This document shows, piece by piece, positions 6,488-12,950 of a DNA stretch of 28,112 bases. Location: positions 1 through 28,112 of IMG/VR virus record IMGVR_UViG_3300009130_000106. One strand, 5' to 3'. This stretch comes from a virus. The position numbers and the translations under genes were made by a program. Within the stretch, counting starts at the first letter, position 1, and each line of letters starts with the position of its first letter. The notes beneath the pieces were generated by a model. The model worked only from the letters and a program-made list of their open reading frames with translations. It was not told where the DNA came from and did not search any database.

Positions 6488-7011
6488 TAATATTCGTCAG
6501 TCTCATTTTGGATAGATACTTCAATATCTACATTCTTAGGCTTAGCATTTTTGATTTTGCTCATAGCATCTTGAAAGTCAAGATAACCATCACCAGAAAT
6601 ATCAAAATCTTGCTTAAACACTCCCTTATCGTCTGTATATTCATCAGTCATTGTATCTGGAGTTAAACTAAAGTCATTATTAAGAATTCTAACAGCTTTC
6701 TTAACATCATTCTTTTTACCTTTTACTGAGATATATTCGTTAGCATCAACATCATATCCACTAGCTTCATTTACTCCCCAATCATCTGGTAATAAATCAG
6801 TCTTATTTAATTCTCCAGCTCTTTTGATAATCCATTTTTTACTCTTATCATAATCTTTAGCTCTACCTACTGATTGAATAGCATTCTTTAAATCCTCTTC
6901 ATTTTCGATAGGGTAACTTCCATCTGGCATAGCTTTACCAGAATCTGCAAGCTTTTCTCTTTCTTCTTCAGAGAATTCTTTTTCTACTAAGTAATATTTA
7001 AGTGATTTCAT
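6487..7011 (-). CDS. Candidate capsid-targeted protein with MPDGSYPI head-protein domain
   Basis: 174 residues. The leader is MKSLKYYLVE|KEF, with the Glu at position 10 as in its neighbour but Lys after it, so cleavage is less certain. Residues 12-78 hold a recognisable phage domain: EREKLADSGKAMPDGSYPI, then NEEDLKNAIQSVGRAKD, IIKRAGEL and LLPDDW. I have seen this pattern in proteins annotated as phage structural or head-maturation associated, but its biochemical role is not known to me. A second domain (about 90-170) looks like an alpha/beta sandwich with DISGDGYLDF. VNE|A at 80-83 between the domains is a weaker protease-like site. It overlaps the downstream gene by one base (TAATG). Confidence 0.65.
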   Translation of the reverse strand: MKSLKYYLVEKEFSEEEREKLADSGKAMPDGSYPIENEEDLKNAIQSVGRAKDYDKSKKWIIKRAGELNKTDLLPDDWGVNEASGYDVDANEYISVKGKKNDVKKAVRILNNDFSLTPDTMTDEYTDDKGVFKQDFDISGDGYLDFQDAMSKIKNAKPKNVDIEVSIQNETDEY

Positions 7012-7017
7012 AAAAAT

Positions 7018-7521
7018 TTATTTTTTATATTCAGGAGTAATCCCGTATTTATCAAATAGCTTCTGTAAAGCTTTAGTCATTCTACCTCTACTATATTCAG
7101 GGCATTTCTGTTTACCTGCAATAGCTTTATGAAGTTTATTCCAACTACTCTTCATAAGAACAGGAGCTTTAGGCTTCTCAGATGGATGGATAAGCAATTC
7201 ATCTTCTGTATGCTGTCTATTCTCTTCAAGATAATCAGCAAGATTTCTCAAAGCAGATATAAGATCTGTATGCTTTTCAAGTCCTAGTCTTTTAAATGAA
7301 TTAGTTACTTTACCTTCCCATGCATTTGCTTGGAAGTTAATAGCACCTCTTACACAACCTTTCCCAGTTTCATCAGCAACTTCAGCTTTTAACTTATGCT
7401 GATGATCTATACAAAATTGATCTAAATCATAATACTTCTTAAGAATAGGGCAAATACCATCTTGTTCTTGCCACCATTGCTCTCTTAATATTTTTAAATC
7501 TTTACTTTGTAATTGTTTCAT
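7018..7521 (-). CDS. 49: Endonuclease VII-like Holliday-junction resolvase (gp49-like)
   Basis: 167 residues (T4 gp49 has 157). The His-Me core is clear: CIDHQHKL with D39, H40 and H42 matches T4 DHDHEL (D40, H41, H43), and GCVRGAINFQANAWEG aligns to T4 GKVRGLLCNLCNAAEG, keeping the catalytic Asn (N66) and the Glu (E69). The role would be cutting branched DNA before packaging. Oddly, of the four zinc cysteines in T4 (CLIC and CNLC) only C24 remains (CPIL, and NFQA in place of CNLC), so the structural zinc site appears lost. The C-terminal half is helical and includes KLHKAIAGKQKCPEYSRGRM. The start MKQLQSKDLK resembles the neighbouring leaders only superficially and lacks the E|A site. Confidence 0.82.
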   Translation of the reverse strand: MKQLQSKDLKILREQWWQEQDGICPILKKYYDLDQFCIDHQHKLKAEVADETGKGCVRGAINFQANAWEGKVTNSFKRLGLEKHTDLISALRNLADYLEENRQHTEDELLIHPSEKPKAPVLMKSSWNKLHKAIAGKQKCPEYSRGRMTKALQKLFDKYGITPEYKK

Positions 7522-7561
7522 TTAATATATGTTTACTCGTACTCGTCTTCTTTAATATATG
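7521..7561 (+). repeat. 11-base direct repeat flanking a short spacer
   Basis: TTTAATATATG occurs at 7521-7531 and again at 7551-7561, exactly 30 bases apart, in the only gap of the small-gene cluster. The spacer contains a doubled ACTCGT. On the minus strand the copies read CATATATTAAA, and one abuts the endonuclease VII start codon. It may be a remnant of a local duplication. Confidence 0.5.
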
Positions 7562-7593
7562 GCCAAGGATATATAATGAAGTAAACTCTTCAT
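7552..7593 (-). pseudogene. Orphan 13-residue leader, likely remnant of a targeted-protein gene
   Basis: The stop of the 135-residue gene overlaps an ATG as TAATG, as at several junctions here, opening MKSLLHYISLAIY followed by TAA. MKSLLHYI closely matches the leaders MKSLSSYL and MKSLKYYL of nearby genes. In another frame the same DNA ends YPWPYIKEDEYE before a stop; a one-base change in the TATATAT run would join the two. Either a decayed gene or a very small peptide. A hairpin AATGAAG/CTTCATT (7575-7594) overlaps its start. Confidence 0.35.
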
Positions 7594-8000
7594 TACATTT
7601 TACCTTCCTTTTTATAATTCTTGATAGCTTTAGTATACATACGCTTAATCATTTTAAGCATTTCAAAACCATCATCATATTGCCAGTACTGCTCTGAATC
7701 ATCACCTTTTTCTAAGTAATCATTCATATCGAAAGTTTCTTCTTTCTTCTCCCATTTATAACCGTTACCCATTTCTTTGTACTTGATTTTAAGTACATTG
7801 TCTTTGAACTCGATTGGTTCATAAACCATAGGAGCTTCCCAAGTAGATGTAGAATCAATAACCTCTACTGGATCACCATCTTTATCTACTGCAGATGCAA
7901 TAATCTTATTAACATCTTTTACCCACTTATCTACTTTCTTAAGATCAGACTTTGCTGATTCTAAGATTAATGATTCTTTGATTTGTTGTAAATTTTTCAT
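7593..8000 (-). CDS. Candidate capsid-targeted internal protein, 135 residues
   Basis: Function unknown. The leader MKNLQQIKESLILE|SAKSD belongs to the cluster pattern, with ILE|S after residue 14 fitting the prohead protease rule. The body is acidic in the middle and basic at both ends: KKVDKWVKDVNKIIASAV, a Trp/Glu-rich segment (STWEAPMVYEPIEF, YKWEKKEETF), then the C-terminal helix MLKMIKRMYTKAIKNYKKEG. No catalytic motif is seen. The ATG is one base past the stop of the upstream gene. The stop is followed in frame by TGA and then 18 open codons, an oddity noted under the findings. Confidence 0.6.
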   Translation of the reverse strand: MKNLQQIKESLILESAKSDLKKVDKWVKDVNKIIASAVDKDGDPVEVIDSTSTWEAPMVYEPIEFKDNVLKIKYKEMGNGYKWEKKEETFDMNDYLEKGDDSEQYWQYDDGFEMLKMIKRMYTKAIKNYKKEGKM

Positions 8001-8001
8001 A

Positions 8002-8586
8002 TTAATATGCTAATTTAACTTCAAGCTTATTTCTTTTCTTGATAAGCTTTTCGATTTGTTTTTCTATTTTGTTAAGTTCTTTACCGAACTTATTAGCTTC
8101 TTTGTCATTCCAATCATCACCTAATCTACCTGCTTCTTCTTCCATATCTCTGTAAGTTTCAGCTCTTTCAGTATATAGGTCATTTAATTCAGAATGAATA
8201 TCATCCAGATCAAGTTCAAGTTTTTTACGTTGTTTACCGTAAACTCTCTTTGATTTAGCAAGATCATCTGCTTTCTTTTGTTTTTCACGTTGCATTTTAG
8301 AATTTCTTAATGCAATCATTACTGGATCATTATAAGTCATTTCGTTTAAAACGCTTTCTAATAAATCACCATTTTCGTCGAAGAAATCTTCTACTGGTAT
8401 TTTATAATAACCCATGATATCTGCTACTATATCAGCATGATCTGAATTATTCATATCATAATTAGCTTTAACGAAATCCATAACGTCTTTATTAGACGGT
8501 TTTCCACCAATTACTTTCTTTACTTTAGCAATAGAATTATACTTATGCTTTCTTTCTTCGTTTAAATATGAATTAAGGTTTTGCAT
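8002..8586 (-). CDS. Candidate capsid-targeted coiled-coil protein, 194 residues
   Basis: Function unknown. The N terminus MQNLNSYLNE|ERK is the most diverged member of the leader family but keeps the Y-L-x-E spacing (Glu at 10). A helical domain follows (about 20-80), ending LLESVLNE, then the motif MTYNDPVMIALRNSKMQREK. From about residue 95 to the end it is a nearly continuous, highly charged coiled coil (LDDIHSELNDLYTERAETYR, IEKQIEKLIKKRNKLEVKL). Such rod-like charged proteins fit a head-core or internal protein. It sits between the glycine-zipper gene and the 135-residue gene with gaps of only 1-5 bases. Confidence 0.58.
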   Translation of the reverse strand: MQNLNSYLNEERKHKYNSIAKVKKVIGGKPSNKDVMDFVKANYDMNNSDHADIVADIMGYYKIPVEDFFDENGDLLESVLNEMTYNDPVMIALRNSKMQREKQKKADDLAKSKRVYGKQRKKLELDLDDIHSELNDLYTERAETYRDMEEEAGRLGDDWNDKEANKFGKELNKIEKQIEKLIKKRNKLEVKLAY

Positions 8587-8591
8587 GAATA

Positions 8592-9242
8592 TTATTTTTT
8601 TCCACCACCTCCGATAGCAGCACCGATAGCAGTACCTACTAATCTACTTGTTAATACATTATAAAGAGGTGAATTTTCTTTTATTCCTAAAACTCTAGCA
8701 ATAATTTTACCGATAGATTTACCAAATGCTAAACCACCAAGACCACCTAAAACAGAACCGATAACTCCTTCGTTAAGTTCATTTGTTTCTCCCTCGAACC
8801 ATTCTTCAATAGCATTAATCTGCTCTTCAGTAAATTCGATACATTCAACTAAGTGATCGCTTAAAAGTTCTGAAATTTCATTAGCAACGTCTTTAGGAGA
8901 TGTATATAGAAGTTTAGCAATTACTCTTACACTCTTTTGATCTACTTCAAGAGTTTCTTCATCATATCTAACATCTTCTAATTCATCTAATAAAATAGTT
9001 GATTTAGCACCTGATAAGTTATACGAAGATTTAAGAGTCTCCCAAATTTCTTGAAGAACGCTTATAGTATCAACTAATGTAGCCATACCATTTTTAGCTT
9101 CTTCTAATTCTTTATAGACGTCTTTAAACTTTTTAGTACCTACAGGTACATCACCGCTACCTACTTCACCATTAGCTGGCAATGAAACTTCTCCCATGCC
9201 ATTAACATTAGCAACTGTAGCATTTTCTTTTATACTTTTCAT
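8592..9242 (-). CDS. Glycine-zipper protein with a possible internal protease site
   Basis: 216 residues, function unknown. The start MKSIKENATVANVNGMGEV and a GSGDVPVG segment form a low-complexity head. A helical acidic domain follows (about 36-150). Residues 159-216 are glycine-rich and hydrophobic: GVIGSVLGGLGGLAFGKSIG, then RLVGTAIGAAIGGGGKK at the C terminus, with glycines spaced as in glycine zippers that pack or insert in membranes. LNE|G at 156-159, just before that domain, fits the prohead protease rule and could release a 58-residue membrane-active fragment. A late-promoter-like box lies 22 bases upstream, making this the probable first gene of the small-protein operon. Confidence 0.6.
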   Translation of the reverse strand: MKSIKENATVANVNGMGEVSLPANGEVGSGDVPVGTKKFKDVYKELEEAKNGMATLVDTISVLQEIWETLKSSYNLSGAKSTILLDELEDVRYDEETLEVDQKSVRVIAKLLYTSPKDVANEISELLSDHLVECIEFTEEQINAIEEWFEGETNELNEGVIGSVLGGLGGLAFGKSIGKIIARVLGIKENSPLYNVLTSRLVGTAIGAAIGGGGKK

Positions 9243-9263
9243 TTCTTTAAAGAGTTCTTTTTA

Positions 9264-9271
9264 TATTTAAC
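9264..9271 (-). promoter_or_regulatory. Candidate late promoter for the small-protein operon
   Basis: GTTAAATA on the minus strand, 22 bases before the ATG of the glycine-zipper gene and in a 32-base gap after the tail-tube-like gene. Spacing matches the other late-promoter-like boxes in the window. Confidence 0.33.
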
Positions 9272-9274
9272 AGC

Positions 9275-9838
9275 CTATCCATCTTGAAACTTCATCTCGC
9301 TTGTAGTGTAATTGAATGTCACTGTAAATGTATCAAATCCAGCAAAGTTCTCACTATAACTTAATTGAAATTCCGATATTTCACTAAATATACAGTCCTT
9401 AAAAATTCTACTAAACATGATTGTTCCATCATTATCTAGTACATGGACTGGTAAATCAAACATATAAGCCTGTTTGTTACTAAAATCATAATGCTCGAAG
9501 AAAGTGTCAAGCATAATAAAGTAATTAACATAACCATTTACCATTTTAAAAGTTATTGTTAATGACTTTTCACTTAAGTCCTGTGGGTTTATACTAGAAC
9601 GATTTTGTCTAGTAATCGCAGTAGGACTATATTTATCTTTATAGAATGGATCAACTACACTATATCCAAAACTAGGTACAGTAATTGCTTGCACTGTACT
9701 TTTAACTAGTTCTCTGGGGCTATCAATATAAGCAGGCATTCTTTTAACATAAGGCTTATAATATGCCTCTATTTCATCAGAAATGAATATTTTGGGAAAC
9801 CCTACATAAAAGAGATCCTTTCTACTTAAATCACTCAT
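9275..9838 (-). CDS. Tail-tube-fold protein (gp19/gp54-like)
   Basis: 187 residues. The C-terminal part (CIFSEISEFQLSYS..., then GFDTFTVTFNYTTSEM) has the pattern of the T4 gp19 tube end, where a helix-strand unit precedes a long strand of alternating residues ending the protein (T4 NVGELQLDWDSNNEIQTFEV). The middle (SEKSLTITFKMVNGYVNYFI) fits the first beta sheet of the tube fold. It may be the tail tube or one of the tube-fold baseplate proteins (gp48/gp54); its place beside other baseplate-like genes leaves both possible. The start is the first ATG, 14 bases after the 778-residue gene. Fold assignment is inference from weak sequence resemblance. Confidence 0.5.
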   Translation of the reverse strand: MSDLSRKDLFYVGFPKIFISDEIEAYYKPYVKRMPAYIDSPRELVKSTVQAITVPSFGYSVVDPFYKDKYSPTAITRQNRSSINPQDLSEKSLTITFKMVNGYVNYFIMLDTFFEHYDFSNKQAYMFDLPVHVLDNDGTIMFSRIFKDCIFSEISEFQLSYSENFAGFDTFTVTFNYTTSEMKFQDG

Positions 9839-9852
9839 CTATTATAATTATT

Positions 9853-12189
9853 TTATCTTGCTGTACTACCTCTTCTTCTTTGTGGAGTTGCTGTAGAACC
9901 TCTATTAGAACCAGTAGTACCTGATCTATTACCAAAGTTATTAAAGCTACTTCCTCTTACTGATGCAGAACCATTAGTTGCTTTACCAGCAGACGCAGTC
10001 ATTCCTAATTTCTTCTCTCTTAATTTAACTTGAGCAGCAACTCTTCGAGCAATTTCTCTTTCTAATCTAGCATCAAGAGTATCAACCTCTTCATTTACTT
10101 CAGCAAGTGCTGCAGATTGTTGCTCGATTACTTGAACTTGTTCAGCATTTATTGTTTCAAGTTCTTGGATTCTTTGGTTTAATAAAGCAGTTTGTCTAGC
10201 GTTATTGTCAATTGTCTGTTGAGTAGTATCAAAGAATTTACCAGAGTATAATAAAGTTTCTGCTGTATTACTTCCAACTTTAGTTGAGATATAGAAGTTA
10301 TTATCTTCTGCATTAGCAATTTGAGAATAAACGCTCTGAGTAACTTTAAAAAGAACCTGTCCTTTTTCTCTTTTTACACTTTCATTATTATCTTGTTGGA
10401 CTTTAATAATTTCATTGTTTCCAATATCAAAGTTAAGATAAATTTCACCTACTTTACTTAAATCAAAACCGATTGCTTCTTCATCAGTAAGTTCAAAAAT
10501 GTTAAATTGTACATAAGTATCAAAAGGAGTAACGTATAATCTACCATTACCTTGACCAGATACTTCTTGAGTATTTGTAGATGATTTATCTACAATTTGA
10601 TTATCTTCATTCACGATTACAGTTTTAGATGATGCTGAAATATTTACAGTTTCTTTAAATGATGTAATACTCTTATTATAAAGAGCAGAATCAGTAATAT
10701 TATTCTGCGTATTACTAGTAAAGTTGTTATTATTAATTACATTTACAGTCTTTTTATTATAGACATCAAATGATAAGATGTTATTTGCTACATCGATTTT
10801 AATTAATTCTTGTCCATAAGTTTCAGGCTCAAAGCTAATATAAGATCCTCTTATTTCAGTCATAGCATTTGTATTCACATTTAAAATCTTTAATGTATAT
10901 TGAATACTAAAACTTAACGCAGAACCACCGAATTTAAGAACTGGTCTAAATGAATTTGGTTCCCCATAATCTTCATCTTGTACATATGAAAGATCTGCAG
11001 TCTTAACAAAGTTACTTACTTCATCAAATTCACTACCATCATTTTCTACTTTTCTAATTTTAATAGCATCAGGGATAGTAGAATCATAGATTAATAAATC
11101 ACCCTTATCAATATTAAGTCCTAAAGCACTTGAGAAAGCAGTTTCAGCTGCTATCCAGTAATCTCCATCAGTAAAATTTGTTAAGAACCCGGGTGATGAT
11201 AAATTAGGAGTATCTTCAGTAGGTTTAAATCTTCCTATTAAATTGAAGTTATCAATTATACTTGGAAGTTGTTCATAAACTAATAACTCATGCATAGCAA
11301 TATAAGTATTACCACTGTTATTAAGTCTATCCATATAATCTCCAAAAATCTCCCCGTTATAGAGCCCATAGAATTCAATGTAGTCACCTTCTGTACTGTC
11401 GTTGATATATACACCTACTTCATTAAATTCATTGCTAGAAGGCATCGTAGTGGCCTCAGATAGCTGAAGAGTAGTATATATTTGGCTGTTACTCTTAGTA
11501 AATGTAGAGAACATACCTGCTTGTACTTCAATATTAGAAGAGTCATAAAAACCTACACCGTTAGTAATTTTATATGCAAGAATATCGCTATTACCACCTT
11601 GTGCATAATCTACGTTATATGAATTCTTTAAGTACTGTAAAGAAGGCACTTTAAATTCTATATAACTTGAATATTGTCTACCACCATAAATGATAGGACG
11701 ACCATTTAAAGTTATCCATTTGTCTTCAAATGTAAATACTCCAGATAATAAGTTGATTAGAACGTCTCTTTTATCTCTTGCTTTAACATTAATGAATACT
11801 CCATCATAAGCATCATCAAAAGTAAAACCTTGAATAAAATGAACTCTTACAGTATCGTAATTAATACCTTCTTCATTAGTAAACGTTAAAGGTAAATCAG
11901 CAGTATCAGTTAATTCTGAATCGGCATCATTTAAAGCAGGTCCTAATTTATTAGTAGTTAATAAACCAAAATTAACATTTTTATCATCTACATTTGCTGT
12001 AGATCTATCTCTTATGTTACCTGTTAATGTAATTCCATCTTGATTCATTACATAACGTTGGCCATTATGACCATCTTCCATAAGATAGAATGGTGCTTCA
12101 TTTGTACCAATCTTCTCTTCGTTTGATAAGTCACTGTAGATGTACTCTACAAGAATATTATTCGTCGATAAATTTAGGAAAACGTTCAT
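9853..12189 (-). CDS. Virion structural protein with coiled-coil and Ser/Gly/Arg tail
   Basis: 778 residues, not recognised as a named family. The body (1-650) is rich in beta-type sequence with many Asn, Asp, Thr and Gly, as in tail or baseplate proteins. A coiled coil follows at about 661-727 (NARQTALLNQRIQELETINA, LDARLEREIARRVAAQVKLR), suggesting a trimer or dimer stalk. The last ~50 residues are a low-complexity basic tail of Ser, Gly, Thr and Arg ending TATPQRRRGSTAR, unusual in a virion protein and possibly DNA- or membrane-contacting. Its ATG directly abuts the stop of the upstream membrane-anchored gene, so it is in the same operon as the fibre. A tail or baseplate role is inferred from context. 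Confidence 0.55.
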   Translation of the reverse strand: MNVFLNLSTNNILVEYIYSDLSNEEKIGTNEAPFYLMEDGHNGQRYVMNQDGITLTGNIRDRSTANVDDKNVNFGLLTTNKLGPALNDADSELTDTADLPLTFTNEEGINYDTVRVHFIQGFTFDDAYDGVFINVKARDKRDVLINLLSGVFTFEDKWITLNGRPIIYGGRQYSSYIEFKVPSLQYLKNSYNVDYAQGGNSDILAYKITNGVGFYDSSNIEVQAGMFSTFTKSNSQIYTTLQLSEATTMPSSNEFNEVGVYINDSTEGDYIEFYGLYNGEIFGDYMDRLNNSGNTYIAMHELLVYEQLPSIIDNFNLIGRFKPTEDTPNLSSPGFLTNFTDGDYWIAAETAFSSALGLNIDKGDLLIYDSTIPDAIKIRKVENDGSEFDEVSNFVKTADLSYVQDEDYGEPNSFRPVLKFGGSALSFSIQYTLKILNVNTNAMTEIRGSYISFEPETYGQELIKIDVANNILSFDVYNKKTVNVINNNNFTSNTQNNITDSALYNKSITSFKETVNISASSKTVIVNEDNQIVDKSSTNTQEVSGQGNGRLYVTPFDTYVQFNIFELTDEEAIGFDLSKVGEIYLNFDIGNNEIIKVQQDNNESVKREKGQVLFKVTQSVYSQIANAEDNNFYISTKVGSNTAETLLYSGKFFDTTQQTIDNNARQTALLNQRIQELETINAEQVQVIEQQSAALAEVNEEVDTLDARLEREIARRVAAQVKLREKKLGMTASAGKATNGSASVRGSSFNNFGNRSGTTGSNRGSTATPQRRRGSTAR

Positions 12190-12948
12190 TTAGAAATCTA
12201 TTATTTTATAAGAAAGACCTATACCGATTTGTGGGCTAAGTCTTAGATCAGAACCTACACCTAATCCAATGTATGGACCAACTGTAAATTTTTTACTATT
12301 TAATTTGTTATACTTTGGGTGCATTTCAGGATTCAGAACTACTGGTTCAATATTATTAAGCTTAAATCCAGGATGTTCACTTACTACACTAGCAATTAAA
12401 GTATCATTCTTTTCTGAGATAACAATTTCAGCATTAAAGAATAATTCATCTTTATCAATTCTGAATTCTTGTACTTTTATACTAGAATCTTTAGCAACAA
12501 TTTGAACTTGACCTGATAAGTATCTACCGTTGCCTTCGCTATAAATTGTGTCATTAGAAAATAAAACTACATAAGTACTATCATTAAGTTTAGTGATGTA
12601 ATTATCAACATACACAGTATCATGTACAATTTTAACTCCTTTATTTATGTAAATTACTGGTCTAGCTTCCAGTTCATCTTCAAGATAATTAACTCTATCA
12701 AATAGAGTATCATTATAAATCTCAAGATCTTCTATTGTAGTAACTAGACTAGCTTTAGTAGATACCAATTCACCATTCTTAGTCTTTACTGTCTTTATAG
12801 TATCTTTAAGAACTGTAATGTTATAATTCTTAAGATAAAGCTCAGCATCTAATTTAGCATTATTATCTCCTGTACATTTTAGCATAAGGAGCAATATAAT
12901 TATTGCTCCTCCTAAAATTATGTCTTTTAGTTTTATATTAAATTTCAT
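12190..12948 (-). CDS. Membrane-anchored periplasmic protein, candidate spanin-like
   Basis: 252 residues. A short basic start (MKFNIKLKD) leads to a hydrophobic segment at about 10-24 (IILGGAIIILLLMLK) followed by C25; the LMLKC sequence is a poor lipobox, so a signal anchor is more likely than a lipoprotein. Then a helical/coiled segment (about 50-95), a strand-rich part with IVHDTVYVDNYITKL, and a C-terminal glycine/aromatic stretch GPYIGLGVGSDLRLSPQIG ending in IIDF, resembling the last strands of outer-membrane beta proteins. Similar anchor plus DTVYV plus Y-IG-G architecture is common in phages of Bacteroidetes. A protein linking inner and outer membranes in lysis (unimolecular spanin) is one reading; no holin or endolysin is seen nearby. 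It starts two bases after the fibre stop. Confidence 0.45.
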   Translation of the reverse strand: MKFNIKLKDIILGGAIIILLLMLKCTGDNNAKLDAELYLKNYNITVLKDTIKTVKTKNGELVSTKASLVTTIEDLEIYNDTLFDRVNYLEDELEARPVIYINKGVKIVHDTVYVDNYITKLNDSTYVVLFSNDTIYSEGNGRYLSGQVQIVAKDSSIKVQEFRIDKDELFFNAEIVISEKNDTLIASVVSEHPGFKLNNIEPVVLNPEMHPKYNKLNSKKFTVGPYIGLGVGSDLRLSPQIGIGLSYKIIDF

Positions 12949-12950
12949 AA

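Noticed and set aside
7575-7594. Hairpin AATGAAG/CTTCATT as a terminator
   Set aside because: No T run follows on either strand and it overlaps a stop codon and a possible start, so termination is not supported.
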